From: Gordonia effusa NBRC 100432
GTDB taxonomy: Bacteria > Actinomycetota > Actinomycetes > Mycobacteriales > Mycobacteriaceae
Reading direction: 5' to 3'
DNA: 34,107 nucleotides
Assembly (NCBI RefSeq): GCF_000241305.1
Contig: NZ_BAEH01000038.1
Coordinates: forward strand, 1 to 34,107
The position numbers were made by a program, and so were the translations under genes. Shown piece by piece: positions 16,211-24,308 of this stretch; the stretch's first letter is position 1, and each line of letters starts with the position of its first letter. The notes under the pieces are model-generated. The model ran no database searches. It had not been told where the DNA came from and worked only from the letters and a program-made list of their open reading frames with translations.

Positions 16211-17026
16211 CTAGGGCAGCAAGGTCACCGATACGGTCGATGCCACGACTTGTTCGTCGCCCATGAGGATCCATACTTCGAGTCGATCGCCGACCCGACG
16301 ACGGCGCAGTGTCAACTGACTGCGCGGCACGATCGGCCGGAGGTATTCGATGACTAGGCGATGCGGCTTGTCGACAAGGTCCGGGTGATCGACGAGTTCG
16401 TCCTCGATCGCTTCCAGATAGGCGGCATTGTTGAGATGTTTGAACGGGTCGAAGTCGGTGATGCGCAACGGGTGTGGCCGATCGGGAAGTTCGACGTCGG
16501 TTGCTGCCGGTGCCTTATCGGAGTTCATTGACTTCCAACGCAGGCGATGCTCGTCGGTCATCTGGGCCAACAGTTCGAAGGCGTCGTCGGTGAGCCGCGA
16601 CGGCATGCCCTGCTCGTTCACATTGATCCAGAACGCTTCGGTCTCGATCAGGCCGTCGGGCCGGTCCTCGGGGTTGAACCTGTTCGTCTCATGTGTCGCG
16701 GTGAGACGGACGCGCATGTTGGTCCATCGGGTCGACAGCGCGCCGCACCAGCGCTGTGCCGTGACCGTCCCGGGCCACGAAATCGGACGGATCACGTCGA
16801 TGACGGTGCGTCGGACAATCCAGAATGGGTCAGTGTCGGAGAACTCGGTTGCCTCGATATTGTCGTTGGCGACGTCCTGCAGGTAGCGCGCGACGGCGTC
16901 GAGCCGCACGCGCATTTCTTGGTCGACGTCGTCGGTGCGCACGCGGTAATCGGCCTCGAAGTACCGGGCGCCCTCTTTGCGGTCACCAAGCGGCTCGAAC
17001 GGGACCGGAGTATCGATTGTGCTCAC
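16211..17026 (-). CDS. acyl-ACP thioesterase family protein (double hot-dog)
   Basis: 271 residues. Two hot-dog halves are visible: the first starts YFEADYRVRTDDVDQEMRVRLDAVARYLQDVANDN (motifs RTDDVD and LDAVARYLQD), the second contains RITDFDPFKHLNNAAYLEAIED, with the DxxxHLNNxxY signature of acyl-ACP and acyl-CoA thioesterases. The Asn/His of HLNN is the expected catalytic region. The enzyme would hydrolyse an acyl-ACP or acyl-CoA; chain length unknown. It is divergent from fprB, and the KstR-like palindrome in the 101-bp gap could control both. Confidence 0.85.
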   Translation of the reverse strand: MSTIDTPVPFEPLGDRKEGARYFEADYRVRTDDVDQEMRVRLDAVARYLQDVANDNIEATEFSDTDPFWIVRRTVIDVIRPISWPGTVTAQRWCGALSTRWTNMRVRLTATHETNRFNPEDRPDGLIETEAFWINVNEQGMPSRLTDDAFELLAQMTDEHRLRWKSMNSDKAPAATDVELPDRPHPLRITDFDPFKHLNNAAYLEAIEDELVDHPDLVDKPHRLVIEYLRPIVPRSQLTLRRRRVGDRLEVWILMGDEQVVASTVSVTLLP

Positions 17027-17068
17027 CGAGCGTCCTCACTATGGGCGATGATGGGATTTGAAGTTAAG

Positions 17069-17080
17069 GTACAGTTGTAC
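17069..17080. promoter_or_regulatory. inverted repeat GTACA-GT-TGTAC
   Basis: Perfect 5-bp arms with 2-base centre in the thioesterase/fprB divergent gap, 7 bp from the KstR-like site. The binding protein is unknown. Confidence 0.35.
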
Positions 17081-17086
17081 GGCGAA

Positions 17087-17102
17087 GTAGAACACGTTCT
17101 AC
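17087..17102. promoter_or_regulatory. KstR-like operator in front of fprB
   Basis: GTAGAAC-AC-GTTCTAC is a palindrome of 7-bp arms. The inner 14 bases (17088-17101) match TnnAACnnGTTnnA, the published motif of KstR, the TetR repressor of sterol catabolism in mycobacteria and rhodococci. It lies 25 nt before the fprB start and 60 nt before the thioesterase start. The sequence match is direct; KstR control here is inference. Confidence 0.55.
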
Positions 17103-17127
17103 GAGACGAACTGCGAGGTAAGGCCAG

Positions 17128-18804
17128 ATGGCGCACGTTATTACGCGGCCCTGCTGCAACGATGGTAGTTGTGTCAGCGTTTGTCCGGTGAACTGCATCC
17201 ACCCGACACCTGATGAACCAGAGTTCATGACCGCGGAGATGCTGTATATCGATCCGGAGACCTGCATCGATTGTGGCGCTTGCATCGATGAGTGCCCGGT
17301 CGAGGCAATTCTTCCCGACGACCAACTCGACATCAAAGACGAGCCATACCTACAGATCAACGCCGACTACTACAACGATCACGACGCGGACGGCGGGCTT
17401 GTGCCACCGCGCAAATCGCCGCCACTGCCGGACAAGGAACTGCATGTGGCGATCGTCGGAGCGGGTCCGGCGGCCTTTTACGCAGCGCAACATCTGGCGA
17501 CCAAACAGTCAGTCAAGGTCGACATGTTCGACCGGTTGCCAACGCCGTACGGGCTGGTGCGCGCCGGCGTCGCACCCGATCACGCCGCCACCAAGGGGGT
17601 TGAGCGCACCTATGCGTCGACCGCCAACAAGCGCAATTTCGACTACTTTCTCAATGTCGAAGTCGGCAAACATGTCACCCACGAGGAATTGACCGATCGT
17701 TACCACGCGGTCGTGTATGCGGTTGGTGCGGCCACCGACAAACGCCTGGGAATAGTGGGAGAGGATTTGGCGGGTTCGATCTCCGCGACGGAGTTTGTCG
17801 CCTGGTACAACGGGCACCCCGACTACGCAGACTTTCAGGTGGATCTGTCCGGTGACCGCGCGGTGGTAGTCGGGAACGGCAATGTCGCTCTCGACGTCGC
17901 GCGGATCTTGGTATCGGACCCCGATGACCTCGCGAAGACGGAAATCGCCGACCACGCGTTAGCTAGGTTGCGCGAGTCGAACGTCAAAGAGGTTGTGCTG
18001 CTTGGTCGTCGGGGTGTCGCGCAGGGCGCCTATACCAACAGCGAGTTCCTCGCACTCGGGGACGTCGAGGGCGTCGACATCATCATTGATCCGGAGGAAT
18101 TGACACGCGACCCGGCGTCGGCCGCGGCGGAAGCCGACGGCACACTCGACTCGACGATCGCGACGAAGGTCCGGCTGGCCCGTGAGTTCTCCGAACGGTC
18201 AACGACCGACGGAAATAGGCGAATTGTGTTCCGCTACTTGGTCTCTCCGGTCTCGATCGAGGGCGATGAGTCCGTGGACAAGGTTGTCTGTGTGCGTAAT
18301 GAGTTCATCGACGACGCTGACCGCGTTGCCATCGCACCGACGAGTGACACCTTTGAATTGGAAACCGGGCTTGTCCTGCGTTCCATTGGGTATCGCGGAA
18401 CACCGGTGGGGGACTTGCCTTTCGATCCCATCCGAGGGGTCATCCCCAACGACGCCGGGCGGGTGACTGCCGAAGCTGGCGGCGACGTGGTGCCCGGTCT
18501 GTACGTGACGGGCTGGATCAAACGCGGTCCGACCGGCGGCATCGGTCGAAATCGGTTGTGCGGTGAGGAAACTGCCACAGCGGTTCTTGCTGACTTTATT
18601 GATGGTTCGCTCGTCGATCCGATCAAGCCGCGTGACGACGTAGATGCTCTCGTCACCGGTCGTGGCGCGCATCGCATCACCCTCGCCGGTTGGAAGGCCA
18701 TCGACGCCGCGGAGAAGGCGGCGGGCCGGTCGGCGGGACGGCGGCTGCTGAAGATCGTGTCCGTTGAGGAACTTGAAAAAGCCGCAGCAACGGCGGAGGG
18801 CTGA
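17128..18804 (+). CDS. fprB: ferredoxin-fused ferredoxin/NADPH reductase
   Basis: 558 residues. The N-terminus (1-65) is a bacterial ferredoxin domain with cysteines 9, 15, 19, 23 and 46, 49, 52, 56, fitting two Fe-S clusters. It is fused to an adrenodoxin-reductase-like part: VAIVGAGPAAFYAAQHL (FAD binding) near residue 108, then VVVGNGNVALDVARIL (NADPH binding), and the late GWIKRGPTGGIG motif contacting the flavin. This is the FprB architecture of mycobacteria (about 575 residues there). It would pass electrons between NADPH and ferredoxins, for example for P450s or oxygenases. The KstR-like box just upstream supports a sterol/lipid setting. The glycosyltransferase gene begins 6 nt after its stop. 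Confidence 0.93.
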   Translation: MAHVITRPCCNDGSCVSVCPVNCIHPTPDEPEFMTAEMLYIDPETCIDCGACIDECPVEAILPDDQLDIKDEPYLQINADYYNDHDADGGLVPPRKSPPLPDKELHVAIVGAGPAAFYAAQHLATKQSVKVDMFDRLPTPYGLVRAGVAPDHAATKGVERTYASTANKRNFDYFLNVEVGKHVTHEELTDRYHAVVYAVGAATDKRLGIVGEDLAGSISATEFVAWYNGHPDYADFQVDLSGDRAVVVGNGNVALDVARILVSDPDDLAKTEIADHALARLRESNVKEVVLLGRRGVAQGAYTNSEFLALGDVEGVDIIIDPEELTRDPASAAAEADGTLDSTIATKVRLAREFSERSTTDGNRRIVFRYLVSPVSIEGDESVDKVVCVRNEFIDDADRVAIAPTSDTFELETGLVLRSIGYRGTPVGDLPFDPIRGVIPNDAGRVTAEAGGDVVPGLYVTGWIKRGPTGGIGRNRLCGEETATAVLADFIDGSLVDPIKPRDDVDALVTGRGAHRITLAGWKAIDAAEKAAGRSAGRRLLKIVSVEELEKAAATAEG

Positions 18805-18810
18805 ACACGC

Positions 18811-20091
18811 ATGTCAGAATCAAATGGCATGTCGGACAACAGAAAACTGCGCATCGCGTTGCTCTCCTATCGGAGCAAGCCGCATTGCGGGGGACAGGGT
18901 GTATACGTTCGCCACCTGTCCCGCGAGCTGGCATTGCTGGGGCACGACGTCGAAATCCTGTCCGGACAGCCGTATCCCGAACTCGACCAGTCGGCGATCG
19001 ATGCCGGCGTCAGGCTCACCAAGGTGCCGAGCCTTGACCTTTACAACGATGCCAACCCGTTTCGTACGCCAAGGCCGCGGGAGTTTCGCGACTGGATCGA
19101 CCTCCTCGAGGTCGGCGCGATGTGGACGGCGGGATTTGGCGAGCCGTTGACCTTCAGCCTGCGTGCCGCTCGGTTGTTGAAGAGCCGTCAGGCCGACTTC
19201 GACGTTGTGCACGACAATCAGTGTCTGGGTTATGGACTGCTCCGCATCCAGAAGTTCGGGTTTCCGTTGATCGCGACGATTCATCACCCGATTACCCGGG
19301 ACCGTAGCCTCGCGGTGCGAGCGGCTAAGGGGCTCAAGAAGATTACCGCGTGGCGCTGGCACTCCTTCCTGCGAATGCAGGGAATAGTGTCGCGTCGGAT
19401 TCCCGAGCTGTTGACCGTGTCTCGCAGCAGCGAGGTGGACATTCGCAAGGCTTTCGACATCCCCGACGGCCGCATCACCACCATTCCGTTGGGTGTCGAC
19501 ACTGATGTCTTCCGTCCGTCGTCGGAGCGAATTCCCGGTCGCGTGGTATGTGTGGCCAGCGCCGATGCGCCGCTCAAGGGAGTCGCGTACCTGCTCGAGG
19601 CGATCGCAAAGGTCGGTGCTGAGCGCCCCGTCGAATTGGTGCTGGTGTCGAAACTAGATCCGAATGGCCCGTCTGCCAAGCGGATTGACGACCTGTCGAT
19701 CGCCGACAAGGTCAAGGTCGTGTCCGGGATCGACGACCACGAACTCGCCGAACTGCTGGCGACCGCTGAAATAGCCTGTGTACCTTCGCTATACGAGGGC
19801 TTCTCGCTTCCCGCGGTGGAGGCGATGGGATGTGGAACGCCCCTGGTAGCAACTCGGGCCGGTGCGATTCCGGAGGTCGTCGGCCCCGATGGCCAGGCGG
19901 CGATCCTTGTGCCACCGCAGGATTCGGGGGCGATCGCCGTCGCTCTCACCAAATTGCTCGATGACGCTGCCCTGCGCGAACGTCTGGGAGCTGGTGGTCG
20001 TCGTCGAGTCGAGGAGAATTACAGCTGGGCCGCGGTAGCAGCCAAGACGGCGGCGCATTACCAGTCGGTCGTGGACAAGCAGTACGAGTAG
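18811..20091 (+). CDS. GT4-family glycosyltransferase
   Basis: 426 residues (an in-frame ATG six codons later is a possible start). LRIALLSYRSKPHCGGQGVYVRHLSRELALLGHDVEIL is the N-terminal GT-B half (key GGQGVYVRHLS acceptor-side loop), and the C-terminal half has VPSLYEGFSLPAVEAMGCGTPLVAT, the EGFSLPAVEAMxxGTP nucleotide-sugar site of retaining GT4 enzymes (E of YEGF and E of VEAM). It transfers a sugar from a nucleotide-sugar donor; acceptor unknown, perhaps an envelope glycolipid. It starts 6 nt after fprB and is followed by methyltransferase and toroid-protein genes, an apparent functional set. Confidence 0.92.
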   Translation: MSESNGMSDNRKLRIALLSYRSKPHCGGQGVYVRHLSRELALLGHDVEILSGQPYPELDQSAIDAGVRLTKVPSLDLYNDANPFRTPRPREFRDWIDLLEVGAMWTAGFGEPLTFSLRAARLLKSRQADFDVVHDNQCLGYGLLRIQKFGFPLIATIHHPITRDRSLAVRAAKGLKKITAWRWHSFLRMQGIVSRRIPELLTVSRSSEVDIRKAFDIPDGRITTIPLGVDTDVFRPSSERIPGRVVCVASADAPLKGVAYLLEAIAKVGAERPVELVLVSKLDPNGPSAKRIDDLSIADKVKVVSGIDDHELAELLATAEIACVPSLYEGFSLPAVEAMGCGTPLVATRAGAIPEVVGPDGQAAILVPPQDSGAIAVALTKLLDDAALRERLGAGGRRRVEENYSWAAVAAKTAAHYQSVVDKQYE

Positions 20092-20205
20092 AGTCGCTAG
20101 CTGCCTGGGCGTCGTCGAGGGCGACTGTCAGTCGGCCTAGTGGAAATAGACAACTCGAGAACGTGACGATCGTCGTGAACCGTCACCCAACCGGAGGAAA
20201 CCTCA

Positions 20206-20934
20206 ATGCTCACAGTAGATTTCGACCGTCTCGGAGTTGGACCGGGTACTACGGCGATCGACATCGGCGCTGGGCAGGGGCGACATTCTTTCGAGATGTT
20301 CCGACGCGGTGCGGATGTCATCGCCTTCGACATGTCTGAATCAGACATGGCCGATGTCGGCGAGATGTTCGACGCGATGATGGCCGAGAATCAAGTTCCG
20401 GCGTCGGCGAAGGCTCGCGCCGAAGTTGGTGACGCACTGCGTCTTCCGTATGCCGACGACTCCTTCGACGTGGTGTTGATGTCGGAGATTCTTGAGCATA
20501 TTCCGTCGGATGAGGCGGCGATTTCGGAGATGGTCCGTGTGCTCAAGCCAGGCGGCATCGCGGCGGTTACTGTACCTAGGTACTGGCCGGAAAAGGTGTG
20601 CTGGGCGCTGTCGGATGCGTATCACGAGGTTGAGGGCGGTCACGTCCGCATCTACAAGGCGTCGGAGCTGGCGGGCAAGCTGCGCGAAGCGGGGCTGGAG
20701 GTTACCGGCACTACTCACGCACACGCATTGCATGCCCCTTACTGGTGGCTGAAATGTGCTGTGGGCGTAGAGAATAACGACAATCTTCTGGTCAAGGGTT
20801 ATCACCAGATGCTGGTGTGGGACATGATGAGTAAGCCCTGGCTGACCGTGCGGGGCGAGCAGTTGCTCAATCCGTTGATCGGCAAATCTGTTGCGCTGTA
20901 TTTGCGTAAGCCAGCGGGGAACTCGGACGCCTGA
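20206..20934 (+). CDS. class I SAM-dependent methyltransferase
   Basis: 242 residues. AIDIGAGQGRHS at 17-28 is SAM motif I, followed by the acidic residue of VIAFDMSESDM (ribose binding), GDALRLPYADDSFDVVLMSEILEHI (motif II region) and MVRVLKPGGIAAVTVPRYWPE, typical of Methyltransf_11 enzymes acting on small molecules or lipids. GGAGG 8 nt before the ATG sets the start. It lies between the GT4 gene and the toroid protein; a methyl group on the same glycan or lipid is a reasonable but unproven guess. Confidence 0.92.
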   Translation: MLTVDFDRLGVGPGTTAIDIGAGQGRHSFEMFRRGADVIAFDMSESDMADVGEMFDAMMAENQVPASAKARAEVGDALRLPYADDSFDVVLMSEILEHIPSDEAAISEMVRVLKPGGIAAVTVPRYWPEKVCWALSDAYHEVEGGHVRIYKASELAGKLREAGLEVTGTTHAHALHAPYWWLKCAVGVENNDNLLVKGYHQMLVWDMMSKPWLTVRGEQLLNPLIGKSVALYLRKPAGNSDA

Positions 20935-20935
20935 G

Positions 20936-21979
20936 GTGACCCGCCAACCCGCGGTCCCCGGAATACTTTCGGCGCAGCAGGCCGCCGCGACCGGCGCGGC
21001 GATTGCCGATATGCAGACCGATTCCGGTGCGCTGCCATGGTTTCCGGGCGGTAAGACCGATCCGTGGGATCACGTGGAATCGGCGATGGCGTTGTCGGTG
21101 ACGGGCTTTATCGCCGAAGCTGAAGCCGCATATGGCTGGTCGCGTCGCATGCAGCGCGCCGATGGATCGTGGCCGATAGAATTCCGCGGCGACGCGGTTG
21201 TCGATGCCAACACCGACAGTAACTTCTGTGCGTATATCGCTGTCGGAGTGTGGCATCACTATCTGGTCACCGGCGACGACTCGTTCCTTCGCGCGATGTG
21301 GCCGACGGTGCGTCGCGCGATCGACCTGGTGTGCACGTTCCAGCGCCCCGACGGAGCCTTCCGCTGGGCGCAAGACTACGTCGGTCGGACGATGTTCGAC
21401 GATGCACTGCTCACTGGTAACGCCAGCATCTACCACGCCCTCGACTGCGCGGTCAGTATCGCGGAAAACCTTGGGCAGCAGGTGGATCGGTGGGTCTTGG
21501 CCCACTCCGCGCTCGGCGCGGCCTTCGTCGGGTCTATCGATGTGTTCAAGCCGCCGTCGGAGCATTCAATGGATTGGTACTACCCGGTCCTCGGCGGCGC
21601 CCTGCGCGGTGCGGCGGGGTCGCGGCGGATCGATGAGCGCTGGTCGGAGTTTGTGGTGTCGGGCAAGGGGATTCGCTGCGTGAATCACCGGCCATGGGTA
21701 ACCGGCGCTGAGACTAGCGAATTGGTGCTGGCGCTCGATGCGTTGGGAGATACTGATCGCGCCGTGGAACTGTTGGCATCGATCCAGCATCTGCGTGATC
21801 CTGACGGGTCATATTGGACCGGTTTGGTTTTCGCCGACGGAAAGCGCTGGCCGGTGGAGAAGAGCTGCTGGACATCGGCGGCAGTTCTACTCGCGGCGGA
21901 TGCGGTAAGTAGGACGTCGCCGGGCAACGGAATCTTCCGGGACGTGACGCAACGACAGGTGACGCTCGCGCAGGCGTAA
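20936..21979 (+). CDS. alpha/alpha-toroid protein (prenyltransferase/terpenoid-cyclase-fold-like)
   Basis: 347 residues from GTG 20936, one base after the methyltransferase stop; earlier in-frame starts would overlap that gene. Three QW-like motifs are seen (MQRADGSWP, FQRPDGAFRW, LRDPDGSYWTG), spaced through the protein as in alpha/alpha toroids of the squalene cyclase/prenyltransferase type. The DxDD motif of class II cyclases is not present, so cyclisation is doubtful; a glycan- or lipid-active role in step with the neighbouring glycosyltransferase and methyltransferase is more likely. Databases would probably call it a prenyltransferase. The gene is the last of the fprB-GT-MT-toroid series. 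Confidence 0.75.
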   Translation: MTRQPAVPGILSAQQAAATGAAIADMQTDSGALPWFPGGKTDPWDHVESAMALSVTGFIAEAEAAYGWSRRMQRADGSWPIEFRGDAVVDANTDSNFCAYIAVGVWHHYLVTGDDSFLRAMWPTVRRAIDLVCTFQRPDGAFRWAQDYVGRTMFDDALLTGNASIYHALDCAVSIAENLGQQVDRWVLAHSALGAAFVGSIDVFKPPSEHSMDWYYPVLGGALRGAAGSRRIDERWSEFVVSGKGIRCVNHRPWVTGAETSELVLALDALGDTDRAVELLASIQHLRDPDGSYWTGLVFADGKRWPVEKSCWTSAAVLLAADAVSRTSPGNGIFRDVTQRQVTLAQA

Positions 21980-21999
21980 GGTCGCCAATTCGGTTGCGG

Positions 22000-22320
22000 G
22001 GTCTCGATACACCTCGTCGCTAGCGCTCCTCGGCACTCGACCGGCGGAGAGGTGTCGCCTCCGATGGTCGAGTGCCGTCGTGCGAGCTTGCGCTGATGCC
22101 GCCCCCGATGGTCGAGTGCCGTCGTGCGAGCTTGCGAGCTCGCCGGTGTATCGAGACCACGCAACACAAATTCGGAAACGTAACCGACGCAGTGTCTTTC
22201 GCGTGACTTCGTGGGTCTCGATACATCCGACTCGGCTAGCGCCTCGTCGGCCACTCGACCGTCGGAAGAATCGGCTAGCGTCTCGCCGGCCACTCGACTA
22301 TCGAAAGGCGCCACTCGACC
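22000..22320. repeat. array of mirrored dispersed repeats, no gene
   Basis: The gene-free stretch 21980-22429 is largely made of one repeat family in both directions. Reverse copies: 22000-22042 (GGTCTCGATAC to ACTCGACC) and 22214-22260, then degenerate pieces to 22320 (ACTCGACTATCG, CCACTCGACC). Forward copies: a partial one 22066-22092 and a full one 22110-22158 (GGTCGAGTGCCGTCG to TATCGAGACC). The forward copy has an inner perfect hairpin GCGAGCT-TGCG-AGCTCGC. Apparent antisense reading frames here are only translations of the repeat. Confidence 0.85.
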
Positions 22321-22429
22321 ATCAGAGTAAAGGCCGACCGTTAAACGCTCCGCTATTCACGCCAAACTCTAGACCCCGCAACCGCAAGCACCTAGACTAG
22401 TGTCCAGTCAAATGTCTGAGAGGCTTGGG

Positions 22430-23275
22430 ATGGAATTTGGAATCGTTCAGTTCACCAGTGATCGGGGACTGAAACCGCATGTGCTGGCACCGCTGATCGA
22501 AGACGCTGGGTTCGCGTCGTATTACGTTCCCGAGCACAGTCACATCCCAACCAAGCGTGAGGCTGCCCATCCAGGCACGGGCGACTCGTCGCTACCCGAC
22601 GACCGCTACATGCGCACCTTGGACCCGTGGACATCGCTGGCGTCAGCGGCCGCGGTTACGTCGACGATCCGTCTCGCGACGGCGGTCGCACTTCCAGTTC
22701 AATCCGACCCGCTGACTCTCGCCAAAACTCTCGCCACCCTCGACCATCTCTCCGACGGTCGGGTCACGCTCGGCGTCGGCTTTGGCTGGAACCTCGACGA
22801 ACTCTCCGATCATCACGTACCCGCTGGCCGACGTCGGACCATGTTGCGTGAATATCTCGAGGCGATGCGTGCGCTGTGGACACAGGAGGAGGCGTCATTC
22901 GACGGCGAGTTCGTGAAATTCGGCCCCAGTTGGTCGTGGCCCAAATCGACTCAGGAGCGAATTCCGGTCCTCGTCGGCGCCGGTGGGAATGAGAAAAACT
23001 TCAAGTGGATCGCCCGCAGCGCCGACGGTTGGATTACCACCCCCGGCGAGGCCGACATCGAAGGATCGGTCACGTTGCTGAACAAGGCCTGGGCCGAAGC
23101 CGGGCGCGAAGGCAAACCGCAGATCGTCGCTCTCGACACCAGACCCGACGAAGAACGTCTCGCACGCTGGCGTGAACTCGGCGTCACCACGGTGCTCTAT
23201 GGCGTTCCCGACGACGACGTCGAAAAGGCCACCGCATACTTGGCGAAACGAGCCGGGCAACTGGGGCTGGGCTAA
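22430..23275 (+). CDS. LLM-class (F420-dependent-type) oxidoreductase
   Basis: 281 residues. MEFGIVQFTSDRG, FASYYVPEHSHIP and LDHLSDGRVTLGVGFGWN are the luciferase-like TIM-barrel signatures; WPKSTQERIPVLVGAGG matches the actinobacterial TIGR03619-like group thought to use F420 rather than FMN. The substrate is unknown. The ATG at 22430 has GAGAGG eight bases upstream and gives the family N-terminus; an in-frame GTG at 22400 is less likely. It stands alone, bounded by the repeat array on the left and a terminator on the right. Confidence 0.9.
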   Translation: MEFGIVQFTSDRGLKPHVLAPLIEDAGFASYYVPEHSHIPTKREAAHPGTGDSSLPDDRYMRTLDPWTSLASAAAVTSTIRLATAVALPVQSDPLTLAKTLATLDHLSDGRVTLGVGFGWNLDELSDHHVPAGRRRTMLREYLEAMRALWTQEEASFDGEFVKFGPSWSWPKSTQERIPVLVGAGGNEKNFKWIARSADGWITTPGEADIEGSVTLLNKAWAEAGREGKPQIVALDTRPDEERLARWRELGVTTVLYGVPDDDVEKATAYLAKRAGQLGLG

Positions 23276-23311
23276 CGCGGGCTGCGATAGGAACAAGCGC
23301 CAAAAACGAGA

Positions 23312-23353
23312 GCGGTCGGTTGCGGCGCCCCCGACAGCACCGCAACCGACCGC
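23312..23353. terminator. strong hairpin, two-way terminator
   Basis: A perfect 14-bp stem (GCGGTCGGTTGCGG with CCGCAACCGACCGC) encloses 14 bases; a second short hairpin ACCCC-TCGT-GGGGT follows directly. It lies between the convergent LLM and porin genes. Confidence 0.85.
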
Positions 23354-23411
23354 ACCCCTCGTGGGGGTTCCCCGTCGTCGAATCGACCGTCGTCGAAACG
23401 ACGTTAGGGAC

Positions 23412-24095
23412 CTACACCCGGCGGGTATTTCCGTAAGCGTTGAGCACGTACAGTCCCTTGGCGGTAGTGACTGTGATCGTCGCGAACGGTCGTACCGACA
23501 CCGGTCCCACTGCACCGGTGACCGAGAACTGCACTCCGTCGAGGAACAGTTCGATCTCCGGCTCGGTCATGCTGATCTCGCCAGTTTTTACTTCCGAGAT
23601 CTTGCCGGGAGCGACTTTGAATTCGAAGTCGGCGGCCGGGATGATGGTCGATTCAGCACCGATTTCCGCGCCGATGTCACTGCCGATCTTCGCGGTCGGG
23701 CCGGCTGCGGCGATATCTACCGACGGCGACACCTTCGCGTTCAGCCCGCCCTTCAGCTTGAGGTCTGGCGTGTGCAGAGTGACGGTGACGCCGTCGGGCG
23801 CGACCGACACCGGGTAACCGAACTGGTAGCCGACGACAACCTTCGCCTTGAGTTTCTTGTCTTTGGCGATGTTGGAAATGCGAGCGCGGAAGTCCGACGT
23901 GATGAACGCTTCCTTGGTCATCGGGTTCGAGTCGAGCGGTGCGCCCGAACGGACCTTGGACGTCTGTGCGGTTATGGCGACCTGGTGTCCGTCGCTAGTT
24001 GTCTTGGTCGCTCCGAGGGCTGGTGTAACGACTACGAATGCCAGTGCCAGCATCGCGGTGAGTGCGAGCGTCGCCGACGTCACTAGTCTCTTCAT
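23412..24095 (-). CDS. MspA-family porin
   Basis: 227 residues. Signal peptide 1-28 (MKRLVTS..., ending PALGA). The mature part carries MspA landmarks in order: PLDSNPMTKEAFIT (compare LDGNPLTREWFHS), KVVVGYQFGYPVSVAPDGVTVTLHTP (compare LGYQIGFPW...YTTPN), and AVGPVSVRPFATITVTT...YGN near the end (compare GVLLRPFARL...YGEP). Such proteins form octameric beta-barrel pores in the mycolic-acid outer membrane and admit small hydrophilic nutrients. The start at 24095 is preceded by AAAAGAAG; an extension to 24176 has no signal-peptide character. It is divergent from the STAND protein. This is strong evidence that the host has a mycolate outer membrane. Confidence 0.88.
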   Translation of the reverse strand: MKRLVTSATLALTAMLALAFVVVTPALGATKTTSDGHQVAITAQTSKVRSGAPLDSNPMTKEAFITSDFRARISNIAKDKKLKAKVVVGYQFGYPVSVAPDGVTVTLHTPDLKLKGGLNAKVSPSVDIAAAGPTAKIGSDIGAEIGAESTIIPAADFEFKVAPGKISEVKTGEISMTEPEIELFLDGVQFSVTGAVGPVSVRPFATITVTTAKGLYVLNAYGNTRRV

Positions 24096-24295
24096 CTTCT
24101 TTTCCCCTGCGTCATGCGGATGTTTCCCGCGTGGTGAGAGCCAGGCATGAGTACCGGGCTGTTGTGCCCACAGCAAACATCAAGGAATCGTCATTCCGCG
24201 CATCGAGATTCCGGATCGACCTGTTTACGCAGTTCAGATGACCAATCCGGAGTTCCGGACCGGAAAGAGGAGTTGGCCCAGACAGCGTCGGGACC

Positions 24296-24301
24296 TAGTC
24301 T
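24296..24301 (+). promoter_or_regulatory. -10 element candidate for a leaderless STAND mRNA
   Basis: TAGTCT fits the actinobacterial TANNNT -10 pattern and ends 7 nt before the GTG at 24309. No Shine-Dalgarno precedes that GTG, so a leaderless transcript starting at or beside the GTG is plausible. Confidence 0.4.
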
Positions 24302-24308
24302 TGCGCCT

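Noticed and set aside
20891..20935. Earlier start of the toroid protein
   Set aside because: It would overlap the methyltransferase end; GTG 20936, directly after the stop, fits better.
24147..24308. N-terminal extension of the STAND protein (54 residues)
   Set aside because: Low-quality, polar sequence with no domain; GTG 24309 with a -10-like TAGTCT in front is a better start, and the extension would occupy the divergent porin promoter.
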